A stretch of 64,000 nucleotides of DNA from Candidatus Acididesulfobacter guangdongensis (GCA_004195045.1 SGBC01000002.1:1-64000); one strand, 5' to 3'; counted from the first letter of the stretch, positions 1-11,259 are shown. Notes: a model not told the origin generated them from the sequence alone. Translations and numbers: made by a program.

Positions 1-18
1 TAGCCTCATATCCTCTGT

Positions 19-702
19 CTAAATGATATATTCTCGATATAGAAGTATAATCCTTGGACGAAGCCAGCCCTGCAACGGTTCATAAAGGTTTAAATACAGT
101 TTCTTTTTAAAAGCCATGTGCCATATAACAGGCAATACCGTCATTTTTTCTAAATTGTTTAATGCAGTCATATTTAAAAGTCCGTTTACGGTTAAACCGT
201 TTTCGCTGCCGCATAAAGCGGAATAAATCCTGTTTTCGTATTCACCGTATCTGCCGTTTAATTTCGGTTTTTCCGAATATCTGTAAAGAAATTTAATATT
301 GTCTATATAGGTTTCGTTAAGTTTTTTATCAGTAAATATCTTAAAGAAATAGCCGTTTTCTTTAGAATATTTTGAAACCGCCTTAACTTTATTTGCTATT
401 TTTTCTTTCTTTTCTTTTATTTCTTTAAGATATTTTATTTCGACCAGGAAAGGTTTTTTATTTAATTCAGGCTTAAAGTAAATCAAACAGTCTGGAATAT
501 ACGTTATTTTTCTGCCGTTAAGCAAAGTTTCGACTTTAACCGGCTGTTCCTGATAGCTTTCTATTTCGTCGTCGAATTCAAACATAAGATAAAATTTCTT
601 TTCGAGCTGTGATTCGAAATCGATATTTCTTTTATTCTTGACGCTGTAAAAGTATCCGGCGACTGACCTTGTTTGGATGGGAATTTTTCTGACTAAAGCC
701 AT
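19..702 (-). CDS. tnsA: TnsA-like endonuclease of a Tn7-type transposon
   Basis: TnsA is the endonuclease subunit of Tn7-family transposases and cuts the 5' ends of the element. This 227-residue protein shows the family pattern in order: E34 in an FESQLEKKFY helix, a QP pair at 53-54, a YIPD strand with D71, and an E88-I-K90 motif, which together form a restriction-like active site. The rest fits the C-terminal domain that contacts TnsB. The ATG is preceded by an AGGAT ribosome site. The next gene on this strand (tnsB expected) would lie off the left edge; an ATG at 9-7 (minus strand) just after an AGAGGA could be its start. Family assignment rests on motifs only; a solitary TnsA-like nuclease is the alternative. 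Confidence 0.75.
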   Translation of the reverse strand: MALVRKIPIQTRSVAGYFYSVKNKRNIDFESQLEKKFYLMFEFDDEIESYQEQPVKVETLLNGRKITYIPDCLIYFKPELNKKPFLVEIKYLKEIKEKKEKIANKVKAVSKYSKENGYFFKIFTDKKLNETYIDNIKFLYRYSEKPKLNGRYGEYENRIYSALCGSENGLTVNGLLNMTALNNLEKMTVLPVIWHMAFKKKLYLNLYEPLQGWLRPRIILLYREYII

Positions 703-740
703 TTTAATTATCCTGTTTAAAATTAATTAAATTTTAGCTT

Positions 741-810
741 TGTCAATATAGTATCATTTACTTTTGTATTTGTCAAGTTATTTTCATTATATTGTGGTAT
801 AGTTTCATTA
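741..810. repeat. Three imperfect 17-18 bp direct repeats, candidate TnsB-binding sites
   Basis: Three related words lie just upstream of tnsA: TGTCAATATAGTATCATT (741-758), TGTCAAGTTATTTTCATT (771-788) and TGTGGTATAGTTTCATT (793-809). The first two match at 14 of 18 positions; the first and third share TATAGTNTCATT. Tn7-like elements carry arrays of about 20-bp TnsB sites at their ends, and the end beside tnsA usually begins right behind that gene, so position and spacing fit. I could not identify a terminal TGT/ACA or a target duplication, so the element boundary is unresolved. Confidence 0.4.
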
Positions 811-838
811 AATTTTGTAATTTATATTTTTAAAAAAT

Positions 839-1033
839 ATGATAAAATCAAAAAAAATAATTTTAAATAGTATCAATAAATTTTGGAATCTACATCATCT
901 GTACAAAGGTAAAGTAGACGGCATTATCGGAAAAAATACAATCAGTGCCGTTAAAGTTTTTCAGAAGAAAAAAGGGCTTCATGTTGATGGAATAGTTGGA
1001 CCGTTAACATTAAAAGCTTTAAATGTAAAATAA
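839..1033 (+). CDS. Small peptidoglycan-binding domain protein
   Basis: This 64-residue protein is almost entirely one PG_binding_1 module: YKGKVDGIIG at about 22-31, then TISAVKVFQKKKGLHVDGIVGP, the usual repeat of VDGIxG and AVxxFQ motifs found in cell-wall hydrolases. There is no signal peptide or catalytic domain, and no clear ribosome site before the ATG. It may be a fragment of a larger wall-binding enzyme, perhaps truncated by insertion of the adjacent Tn7-like element, or a small stand-alone binding protein. The domain call is firm; that the gene is functional is not. Confidence 0.6.
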   Translation: MIKSKKIILNSINKFWNLHHLYKGKVDGIIGKNTISAVKVFQKKKGLHVDGIVGPLTLKALNVK

Positions 1034-1053
1034 TACGTATTTTTAATTATTTT

Positions 1054-1076
1054 CTCCCGTTCTTAACAAACGGGAG
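1054..1076 (+). terminator. Hairpin after the peptidoglycan-binding gene
   Basis: An 8-bp perfect stem, CTCCCGTT paired with AACGGGAG, closes a 7-nt loop 20 bases after the stop codon. The following TTTA is a weak U-tract, so termination may be partial. Confidence 0.5.
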
Positions 1077-1180
1077 TTTACGTCTCTCCGTCAGATTGGA
1101 ATACTATAAATATTCTTATTCTTCGTATCTACCCTAAAAAGATATAATAACAGCATAACAACGGCTAAACAAAAAAAATC

Positions 1181-1209
1181 TTGATTTTTTTATATAAAAT
1201 TATGATAAT
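1181..1209 (+). promoter_or_regulatory. Candidate sigma70 promoter of the phosphohexomutase gene
   Basis: TTGATT (1181-1186) and GATAAT (1204-1209) are separated by 17 bp, placing a start site near 1216, 17 bases before the ATG. Similar matches arise by chance in AT-rich DNA, so this is tentative. Confidence 0.35.
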
Positions 1210-1232
1210 AGGATAAAATAATTTTATAAATA

Positions 1233-2816
1233 ATGATGGATAATTTGAAATTTTCTAATATCTCTAATATCATAAAAGATAATCATATCAAAATCAATTT
1301 TGGAACTGACGGTTTTAGAGGTATTATAGCCGAGAATTTTGATTTTGATAAAATAAGTATTATTTCTACAGCGTTAGGATTATATTTACTGAAAAAAAAT
1401 GATATAAACGGTACAAAAGACATTTTGTCATTCAGTACCGATGGCAATGCCCCCGCCGCCGCGTCTGTGAATATCAAAAATACTCAGTCTATTGCAATAG
1501 GCTATGATACCCGTTTTTTATCTGAAGAATTTGCTTTATCATGTGCTAAAAATCTTATGAAAATGGGCTTTAACGTTCTGCTGTCCGATTCTTTTTGTCC
1601 TTCTCCCGTATTATCTTATTCAGTAAAAAATAATTTATGTGAGTGCGGTATTATGATTACCGCCAGTCACAATGCATTTATGTATAACGGTATTAAATTT
1701 AAAAATAATTACGGCGGTTCAATGTTAGAATCGGACGTTAAAAACATTGAAGAGATAGCCAATGATATTTTATTGAATAAAGAATCATCGCTTTATACTT
1801 ATTTTGGTGACAATATTAAATCAGGAGAATTGATAAAAGTTGATTTTAAAAAAAAATATTTAGACCATATTATAAAAATAATCGACTTAGGAAGTGCAAC
1901 AGGCAGTTCTATTTCAAAAGCTATAGATATTGTCATAGACCCCATGTATGGAGCAGGTATCGGTTATATATCCGCCGTATTGAAAAAATTTTTTATACGA
2001 CATAAAACTATAAATAATTCAGTTAACCCAAATTTTCCCCAAATTAATCCTGAGCCTATAGAATTAAATTTAAAAAAACTTTCGGCGGCAGTAAAAAAAG
2101 CAGGGATAAACAATAAATTTGCAGTGGGTTTTGCAACGGATGGAGATGCAGACAGGGTAGGTACCGTTGATTATAAAGGAAATTTCATAGATTCTCATAA
2201 AATATTTTCCATATTATTAAACTATTTATTAGAAGAAGGATTTAAGGGGGAAGTTGTAAAAACAGTGTCCGTATCAAAAACGATTGATTATTTATGCAGC
2301 AAATATAAAATAAAATTACATGAAGTGCCTATCGGATTTAAAAACATAGCTAATCTTATGATAAACCCTGAAAACAATATTCTTATTGGCGGTGAGGAAT
2401 CGGGAGGCATCGGAATTAAGTTTCATATACCGGAAAGGGACGGAGTTTTTAATTCTTTAATGCTCTTAAAAATTATGCTGGTACGCGAAAAAAATTTAAA
2501 TGAATTATTAAATGATATTTACGGTAAAGAATATCCTCTAGAATACAGAAGATTGGATATCCGCATAGACAATAATATTAAAGAAAAATTAATAGGAATT
2601 CTAAAAAATAATAGCTTTAATATACCATTTAAAGAAAAAATTTCCGTAATTAATTTTATTGACGGTTATAAATTTGAATATAGCGATAATTCATGGCTTT
2701 TAATAAGACCTTCCGGGACAGAGCCTGTTTTGAGAATTTACGCAGAATCAGCCGAAAAAAAGAAAACTGAATTATTAATAAAAAAGGCCATAAATGAAAT
2801 AAATAAAATAAAATAA
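1233..2816 (+). CDS. Phosphoglucomutase/phosphomannomutase family protein
   Basis: This cytosolic alpha-D-phosphohexomutase interconverts sugar 1- and 6-phosphates (glucose or mannose) for glycolysis and envelope sugars. All four active-site loops are visible: FGTDGFRG near residue 23, the phosphoserine loop TASHN with S145, the metal loop DGDADR at 303-308, the sugar loop GEESGG at 387-392, and the phosphate loop RPSGTEP at 492-498. At 527 residues it is longer than bacterial GlmM or ManB (about 450), with extra sequence between the first two loops. Substrate cannot be read from sequence. Enolase follows after 109 bp, so a glycolytic or gluconeogenic role is plausible. The start is one of two adjacent ATGs without a clear ribosome site. 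Confidence 0.88.
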   Translation: MMDNLKFSNISNIIKDNHIKINFGTDGFRGIIAENFDFDKISIISTALGLYLLKKNDINGTKDILSFSTDGNAPAAASVNIKNTQSIAIGYDTRFLSEEFALSCAKNLMKMGFNVLLSDSFCPSPVLSYSVKNNLCECGIMITASHNAFMYNGIKFKNNYGGSMLESDVKNIEEIANDILLNKESSLYTYFGDNIKSGELIKVDFKKKYLDHIIKIIDLGSATGSSISKAIDIVIDPMYGAGIGYISAVLKKFFIRHKTINNSVNPNFPQINPEPIELNLKKLSAAVKKAGINNKFAVGFATDGDADRVGTVDYKGNFIDSHKIFSILLNYLLEEGFKGEVVKTVSVSKTIDYLCSKYKIKLHEVPIGFKNIANLMINPENNILIGGEESGGIGIKFHIPERDGVFNSLMLLKIMLVREKNLNELLNDIYGKEYPLEYRRLDIRIDNNIKEKLIGILKNNSFNIPFKEKISVINFIDGYKFEYSDNSWLLIRPSGTEPVLRIYAESAEKKKTELLIKKAINEINKIK

Positions 2817-2892
2817 AAATAAAAAAAAGACAAATACTAAAAAATATAAAAATAAAAATAATTACGACAAATATTAGATAAGATAATGATAA

Positions 2893-4227
<1,335 letters not shown>

Positions 4228-4447
4228 AAAAATTAAAACTACATTCAGAATGCATTATTGTATCTACTTGCATATTAGTATTATTATACTTAATGTATTT
4301 TTTATATACTTATTTTTTTATTTAATTCGATGAAATTATTTGCTATAATTAAATATCGAATATTTGGCTTAGATCTTGTATTGTATCGTTTTTAAAAAAT
4401 AAAACTTAAACTTAAACTTAAATTCAAAATTATTATGGAGGTTTTAA

Positions 4448-4711
4448 ATGGCTATAATTATTACTGATGAATGTATCGCATGCGGTGTTTGTGTCCCGGA
4501 ATGTCCAAATGACGCAATAACAGAAGGGGATATTTATGTTATAGCTCCCGATCTTTGCACTGAATGTCACGGTTTTTATGATTCTCCCCAGTGTGCTTCA
4601 GTATGCCCTGTTGATTGCTGTATTCCTGATGACAATCATAAAGAAACCAAAGAGCAGCTCGAAGCGAAAGCAAAAAAAATTCATCCAGACAAAACTGATT
4701 TTAAATTTTAA
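4448..4711 (+). CDS. 2[4Fe-4S] ferredoxin
   Basis: This 87-residue ferredoxin has the first cluster set C9-x2-C12-x2-C15-x3-C19-P and the second C37-x2-C40-x8-C49-x3-C53-P. The eight-residue spacer in the second set and the C-terminal tail mark the Chromatium-type (YfhL-like) ferredoxins, whose clusters have unusually low and unequal potentials. It is a soluble one-electron carrier; its partners cannot be read, though the dehydratase-type activators in this window are plausible users. C57 and C58 are extra cysteines. A GGAGG lies seven bases before the ATG. It stands alone between 220 and 337 bp of non-coding DNA. Confidence 0.93.
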   Translation: MAIIITDECIACGVCVPECPNDAITEGDIYVIAPDLCTECHGFYDSPQCASVCPVDCCIPDDNHKETKEQLEAKAKKIHPDKTDFKF

Positions 4712-5048
4712 CTAATTTTGTGTAATTTCCATTATTTATTTGCAATATATTTTTGATTAGTTAATAATATCGCGCTGATATTGTTAATATTTGCATATAG
4801 TAAAAATAAATAAATTAATCAGATTATCAGATTATTATAACGGTTTTTTCAAAATGGCAGCGTAAGACCTGTTCCGCAGGCAGCTGCCGGTTGTATTTAT
4901 TAGTATTTGAGCATTACCGTTTTTGGTCATATTAAATTATTCATTGTCTTTGCGCACTCTGTGTGCTTTTATGTCTTAAATCGGTCTAATTATAGAGAGA
5001 GGCATAGATAATATGATTTAATCATAATCCATAATAAAAGGAGTATCT
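4712..5048. other. 337-bp intergenic region with a nested hairpin
   Basis: Mostly AT-rich, but 4856-4888 is GC-rich and can fold: GGCAGC pairs with GCTGCC around an inner CCTG/CAGG stem. There is no T-run after it, so it is not a standard terminator; a small RNA or leader structure is possible. AAAGGAG before 5049 is the ribosome site of the next gene. Confidence 0.3.
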
Positions 5049-5741
5049 ATGGCTATAACAAAAGAAAATTCTAAAAATTATGATTATGAACTTAATTCTC
5101 TGAATAAAGGTGAACCATGGCGATTATTCAGAATAATGGGCGAATTTGTAGACGGATTCGATGTTCTTCCTTCCGTTTGTCCAGCCGTTACTATTTATGG
5201 AAGCGCCAGAGTTGATGAAAATAGCGATGTCTACAAAAATACAAAAGAAATAGCCAAGGGCTTAGCTTTAAAAGGTTATTCCATAATATCCGGCGGCGGT
5301 CCGGGGGTAATGGAAGCCGCAAATAGGGGGTGCAGAGAGGCTAAAGATGAGTTTGACCTTCAGGTTAATTCAGTAGGACTTAATATTAAACTTCCTAAAG
5401 AACAGAATATCAATAAATATGCAGATTTTACACTTGAGTTCCGTTATTTTTTTGTGAGAAAGGTCATGCTCGTCAGGTACGCTTCAGCTTATATAATGAT
5501 GCCGGGCGGATTCGGCACATTAGATGAACTTTTTGAAACGGTGGAATTAATTCAAACCAATAAAACTAAACCTTTCCCCGTCATATTGTACGGTTCCGAT
5601 TACTGGAATGGACTTATAGATTGGATTAAAAGTAATACCCTTAAAAAAGGCTATATCTCGCCTTTGGATATTGATATTTTACAGATAAAGGATGATCCTG
5701 ATGAAATTATCGATACTATCTTGAAATTTAATTTAAGTTAA
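5049..5741 (+). CDS. LOG-family (TIGR00730-type) nucleotide phosphoribohydrolase
   Basis: Members of this Rossmann-fold family cleave the base from nucleoside 5'-monophosphates; in plants and some bacteria the substrate is a cytokinin precursor, and many bacterial ones were annotated as lysine decarboxylases in error. The 230-residue protein has the family motifs GGGPGVMEA (82-90) and PGGFGTLDE (152-160), which build the phosphate-binding and catalytic site. AAAGGAG precedes the ATG. It precedes dcd by 58 bp, so a nucleotide-salvage or clean-up role is reasonable; the physiological substrate is unknown. Confidence 0.88.
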   Translation: MAITKENSKNYDYELNSLNKGEPWRLFRIMGEFVDGFDVLPSVCPAVTIYGSARVDENSDVYKNTKEIAKGLALKGYSIISGGGPGVMEAANRGCREAKDEFDLQVNSVGLNIKLPKEQNINKYADFTLEFRYFFVRKVMLVRYASAYIMMPGGFGTLDELFETVELIQTNKTKPFPVILYGSDYWNGLIDWIKSNTLKKGYISPLDIDILQIKDDPDEIIDTILKFNLS

Positions 5742-5799
5742 GTTATGCAATGTTTGAATTTAAGATTTTTAAAAATTTAAATCGACGGTTATTTTTATA

Positions 5800-6348
5800 A
5801 TGATTAAGAACGATATCTGGATTGAAAAAATGGCTAAAGAGCATGATATGATAACGCCATTTGAAAATGCGCAGGTTAGAAACGGTGTTATATCTTATGG
5901 CGTTTCGTCATTTGGATATGATTTGCGGATATCTAACGAATTCAAAATTTTTACCAATATTAATACTACTATAGTTGATCCTAAAAATTTCGATACAAAA
6001 TCATTTGTTGATATAACTACCGAAGAATGCATTGTGCCCCCTAATTCTTTTGCTCTTGGAAGGTCTGTTGAATATTTTAAAATACCAAGAAATGTAGTTA
6101 CTATTTGCCTCGGCAAATCTACTTACGCGAGGTGCGGTATAATAGTGAACGTTACTCCTTTTGAACCAGAATGGGAAGGATACGTTACTCTTGAAATTTC
6201 AAATACAACCCCGTTGCCCGCGAAAATATATGCCAATGAGGGTCTCGCTCAAGTTCTATTTTTCGAAGGAGAGGCGCCCAGGGTTTCATATAAAGATAAA
6301 AAAGGAAAATATCAATCACAAACGGGTATAACTCTTCCGCGTCTTTAA
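5800..6348 (+). CDS. dcd: dCTP deaminase
   Basis: Dcd deaminates dCTP to dUTP, supplying the precursor for dTMP. The trimeric-fold protein has 182 residues with SSFGYDLR (36-43), KSTYARCG (106-113) and the catalytic EGYVTLEIS with E132, ending in a TGITLPRL tail typical of the nucleotide-covering C-terminus. Whether it also hydrolyses dUTP, as bifunctional forms do, cannot be told. There is no good ribosome site before the ATG. Confidence 0.92.
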   Translation: MIKNDIWIEKMAKEHDMITPFENAQVRNGVISYGVSSFGYDLRISNEFKIFTNINTTIVDPKNFDTKSFVDITTEECIVPPNSFALGRSVEYFKIPRNVVTICLGKSTYARCGIIVNVTPFEPEWEGYVTLEISNTTPLPAKIYANEGLAQVLFFEGEAPRVSYKDKKGKYQSQTGITLPRL

Positions 6349-6377
6349 GCATTTGGCGCTTTCTGCCATCATAATTT

Positions 6378-7196
6378 ATGAATGATTACGCTATTTCAGT
6401 TGAAAATTTAACCAAGTTTTACAATGATTTTTCAGCCCTCAATAATATCTCATTTAGGATTAAAAGAGGAGATTTTTTTGGCATAATAGGTCCAAACGGA
6501 GCCGGAAAAACTACAATTTTGAAAATTTTATATTCCGTAGTGATTCCGTCAGCCGGCAGCATTGACATTCTCGGTTTAAGTCCTACGAATGATTCAAAAA
6601 AAATTAAATCCAGATTGGGCGTTGTTCCTCAGGATGATAATCTTGACGAAGATTTAAGTGTTTTTGAAAATTTAATAATATATTCCATGTATTTTGGAAT
6701 TAACAAAAAAGAATCTTTCAGGAGAGTTTCCGAATTGCTGGATTTTTTTAATATTGCCGAAAAGAAAGATTCTAAAGTTATTAACTTATCGGGAGGCTAT
6801 AGAAGAAGATTGCTTTTAGCAAGAGCTTTGATTAATAGTCCTGACATTATAATACTCGATGAACCTACAATCGGACTGGATCCAGAATATAGACTGAATA
6901 TATGGAATAAATTAAAATTGTTAAACAAGAGCGGTATTACTATATTAATGTCAACACATTATATGGATGAAGCAGAGAAATTATTCAGAAATGTTATATT
7001 GCTAAACCATGGAAAAATAGTTTTGAACGGATCTATGGACTATATTTTGAATAAAAATAATAATGAAAATATAAATGGCGCATCGAATAATATGGCGTAT
7101 AAAAAAGAGGATGTGTATAATAACAATAAAGGATTGAAGTCATTAGAGGAAATTTTTATGGATATAGTTAAAAATGAAAATTTTAAAAGTAATTGA
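6378..7196 (+). CDS. ABC transporter ATP-binding protein, NodI/drug-export type
   Basis: This is the ATPase of a two-gene exporter. It has the Walker A GPNGAGKTT (38-46), a Q-loop VVPQDD, the signature LSGGYRRR, Walker B IIILDEPTIGLDPE and the switch histidine in STHYMDEAE. The C-terminal 60 residues are low-complexity and Asn/Lys-rich, as is usual for a poorly conserved tail. The last 23 bases overlap the permease gene, which implies translational coupling. The substrate is unknown; related pairs export lipo-oligosaccharides, polyketides or drugs. Confidence 0.9.
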   Translation: MNDYAISVENLTKFYNDFSALNNISFRIKRGDFFGIIGPNGAGKTTILKILYSVVIPSAGSIDILGLSPTNDSKKIKSRLGVVPQDDNLDEDLSVFENLIIYSMYFGINKKESFRRVSELLDFFNIAEKKDSKVINLSGGYRRRLLLARALINSPDIIILDEPTIGLDPEYRLNIWNKLKLLNKSGITILMSTHYMDEAEKLFRNVILLNHGKIVLNGSMDYILNKNNNENINGASNNMAYKKEDVYNNNKGLKSLEEIFMDIVKNENFKSN

Positions 7197-7974
7197 TGAA
7201 ATAAATAGTAATATCAGTCTTAGATTTTATGCAGTTTTTTACAGAAATTTCAGAGTCTGGCTCAAGTTTTACAAACCAAGTATAATAGGGGATATTCTTG
7301 AGCCGCTGCTTTTTCTTGCTGCTTTAGGACTGGGCATAGGAAAATTTATACATAACATAAACGGCACGCCTTATCTTTTATACATTATCCCCGGAATAAT
7401 ATCCTCTTCTTCAATGTATGCAGCTTCTTTTGAAGGTACATTCGGCTCATATACCAGAATGACTACAAAAGGTATATTTGATGCAATATTAGTTACTCCG
7501 GTAAGCATTGAGGAAATTGTGGCAGGAGAAGTTTTATGGTCGGCGGTAAAAGCGGTTATGAGCGGTTTGGCGGTGCTATTAATAGCGTTAATTTTTTTCA
7601 GACCGTATATTTCTGTTTTCATCCTACTAATTCCTGTTGTTATTATTTTAAACGGATTGTTATTTGCGTCCTTATCTTTATTTATAACGTCGTTTGCTCC
7701 ATCTTACGATTTTTTTTCATATTATTTTACCGTAGCAATTTCTACTATGTTTCTATTTTCCGGTGTTTTTTACCCGGTTTCGGCACTGCCTGCTATAATC
7801 AGATATATTGTTTATATAATGCCTTTGTATTATACGGTACAAATTACCAGAGCGTTATTTTTGGGACATCTTCATTTGCTGCCGCTGCTGTTAGATTTAT
7901 TAATTGTTATAATTTTTTCCCTTATCTTTTTTTATCTTCCGGTTTATTTTATAAAAAAAAGAATGATTTCATAG
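7174..7974 (+). CDS. ABC-2 type permease, NodJ-like
   Basis: This 266-residue membrane subunit belongs to the exporter encoded just upstream. It shows about six hydrophobic segments and the family features RNFRVWLKFYKPS near the N-terminus, LEPLLFLAALGLGIG in the first helix, and FLFSGVFYPVSALP in the fifth helix region. These are characteristic of NodJ-type ABC-2 permeases. It ends in a basic FIKKR tail. The start ATG lies within the upstream gene; later starts would remove only a few residues. Confidence 0.88.
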   Translation: MKILKVIDEINSNISLRFYAVFYRNFRVWLKFYKPSIIGDILEPLLFLAALGLGIGKFIHNINGTPYLLYIIPGIISSSSMYAASFEGTFGSYTRMTTKGIFDAILVTPVSIEEIVAGEVLWSAVKAVMSGLAVLLIALIFFRPYISVFILLIPVVIILNGLLFASLSLFITSFAPSYDFFSYYFTVAISTMFLFSGVFYPVSALPAIIRYIVYIMPLYYTVQITRALFLGHLHLLPLLLDLLIVIIFSLIFFYLPVYFIKKRMIS

Positions 7975-8387
7975 AGTTCAAAAACAATTTTAAAATAATA
8001 AATTTAATAATAAATTGAAAGATTAAGAAAAACTTAAAAAAATAGCAATATATTATTATATTCAGATAAATTAGCGTATTTTATAGCTGCATAATGCAAA
8101 TTTACGTGATTGTATTTTCAAAAAAGTGAGTGTATATTGAGAAAAGTTAGCACTCAATATATTTAAGTGCTAAAACGTAAAACTTATGATATTATAAACA
8201 AATTAAGCATGGCAACATTTTTGCTGGGATACATTATATAAATATATATGCAGCAAAATGTTATAGTTGAAGTTATACCGCACAATATAATTTTTAAAGC
8301 AATGCCTTAGTAATAAAAAAATTAACAGTGCAGTTTATGATAATTTTAGTAAGATAACTAATTTAAATAATTAAGGAGAGAACATTT
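7975..8387 (+). other. groES leader and upstream region
   Basis: This 413-bp gap holds the CIRCE operator with its promoter (8137-8173) and then about 210 nt of predicted 5' leader. Within the leader AACATTTTTGCTG (8214-8226) pairs with CAGCAAAATGTT (8251-8262) around an AT-rich loop. AAGGAGAG before 8388 is the groES ribosome site. Nothing else is evident. Confidence 0.5.
8137..8173 (+). promoter_or_regulatory. CIRCE operator (HrcA-binding) overlapping the groESL promoter
   Basis: TTAGCACTC (8147-8155), nine bases, then AAGTGCTAA (8165-8173) match the CIRCE inverted repeat with one changed base (consensus right half GAGTGCTAA). TTGAGA (8137-8142) and TATTTA (8160-8165), 17 bp apart, could be the promoter elements, so bound HrcA would block polymerase. 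HrcA control of groESL is the known role of CIRCE; no hrcA gene is in the window. Confidence 0.9.
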
Positions 8388-8678
8388 ATGAAAGTTAAAC
8401 CTTTACAGGACAGAATACTCGTTGAAAGGCTTCAAGAAGAAGAAAAAACTAAAAGCGGCTTGTTTATACCTGATGCTGCAAAAGAAAAACCTATGCAGGG
8501 CAAAGTTATTGCTACCGGCAGCGGTAGAACATCAGAAGACGGGAAGAAAATACCAATGGAAATTAAAGAGGGCGATTTGGTTTTATTTGCAAAATATTCA
8601 GGTAATGAAATTAAAGTAGATGATAAAGAATATCTTATCATGAAAGAAGATGATGTGTTAGCCATTATCGAAAAGTAA
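8388..8678 (+). CDS. groES: Co-chaperonin GroES
   Basis: GroES forms the heptameric lid of the GroEL folding chamber. The 96-residue protein is of normal length, begins with KVKPLQDRILVER, carries the mobile-loop region EEKTKSGLFIPDAA that contacts GroEL, and ends with the LIMKEDDVLAII strand. AAGGAGAG precedes the start. It is the first gene of a heat-shock operon behind CIRCE, with groEL 155 bp downstream. Confidence 0.97.
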   Translation: MKVKPLQDRILVERLQEEEKTKSGLFIPDAAKEKPMQGKVIATGSGRTSEDGKKIPMEIKEGDLVLFAKYSGNEIKVDDKEYLIMKEDDVLAIIEK

Positions 8679-8812
8679 GCCATGCTGTTTTTATTGGTAG
8701 TACTTGCTTAACAATAAAAGCAAATAGTAACTGAGTGAAAAAGCTGTGCATTTTGCGCATTATAATGTAAAAAAAGTTTACAAGAATGTTAATATTTTTA
8801 AATGAAATTTAA

Positions 8813-10477
<1,665 letters not shown>

Positions 10478-10520
10478 TTTAATAAAGAAAAATATATTAA
10501 GTTAAAAATTAATAAATTAA

Positions 10521-10574
10521 AAAATGCCGAAAAGCAGAGTGAACAATCGTTACTCTGTAATCGGCATTTTTTTT
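10521..10574 (+). terminator. Rho-independent terminator of groESL
   Basis: AAATGCCGA pairs with TCGGCATTT around an inner CAGAGT/ACTCTG stem, followed by eight T residues. It lies about 45 bases after the groEL stop and is one of the clearest terminators in the window. Confidence 0.9.
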
Positions 10575-10701
10575 GATAAATCTAATTCTGACGTTGTAAA
10601 CAAAAATGGATTTAAAGATACAATCATCTAATAAAATAAGGTAGATATAGCTTTTTAATAGATTATATTATATAATATGATTTATCGGTCAATTGTTTTA
10701 T

Positions 10702-10730
10702 TTGACAATAAAAAAAAAATAGTTTAAAAT
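10702..10730 (+). promoter_or_regulatory. Sigma70 promoter of moaB, leaving an almost leaderless mRNA
   Basis: TTGACA (10702-10707), a 17-bp A-rich spacer and TAAAAT (10725-10730) form a near-consensus promoter. A start about seven bases after the -10 box would fall near 10737, only about four bases before the ATG at 10741, and no ribosome site exists. Confidence 0.65.
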
Positions 10731-10740
10731 TTCATATATT

Positions 10741-11259
10741 ATGGGACATTTAGAACATAAATCAGACAGTAGCGCAAAAAAATCTTTGAATATATTTATT
10801 ATAACATTAAGTGATACGAGAAATAAAGAAACAGATGAAAGCGGAATTTATCTGAAAAATTATTTAACGAAAAATAATCACTGTATAATAGGCTATACAA
10901 TATTAAAGGACGACAAAGATTTACTTCAGAAAGAATTAGTTAATATATGCGCTGAAAATTTTCATGCGGATTTAAATGCCGTTATAATCAACGGCGGTAC
11001 GGGTATATCACAAAGAGATTACACATATGAGTCAGTGAGTGAACTTTATGATAAGGAGATATACGGATTCGGAGAATTATTCAGATATCTAAGCTTTGAA
11101 GAAATCGGTTCCGCATCAATTATGTCAAGGGCATCTTGCGGCATTTATAATAAGAAAATTATTTTCTCTATTCCCGGGTCTATCAATGCTGTTAAATTGG
11201 CAATGGAAAAGATAATAATTAAAGAAATAGGACACATATATTATGAAATTACTAAATAG
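10741..11259 (+). CDS. moaB: Molybdopterin adenylyltransferase family protein, MoaB/Mog
   Basis: MoaB/Mog proteins activate molybdopterin by adenylation before metal insertion. The 172-residue protein shows LSDTRNKETDESG near residues 23-35 and the MPT-binding GGTGISQRDYT at 85-95, followed by the SIPGS motif. It heads a short molybdenum-cofactor operon (moaB, moaD, moaE) with moaA, moaC and moeA absent from the window. The ATG sits four bases after the predicted transcription start. MoaB versus MogA naming is by similarity only. Confidence 0.88.
   Translation: MGHLEHKSDSSAKKSLNIFIITLSDTRNKETDESGIYLKNYLTKNNHCIIGYTILKDDKDLLQKELVNICAENFHADLNAVIINGGTGISQRDYTYESVSELYDKEIYGFGELFRYLSFEEIGSASIMSRASCGIYNKKIIFSIPGSINAVKLAMEKIIIKEIGHIYYEITK

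Noticed and set aside
7536-8018. 160-codon plus-strand frame inside the ABC permease
   Set aside because: It is an out-of-frame shadow of a recognised permease, with an odd Phe/Tyr/Cys-rich composition.
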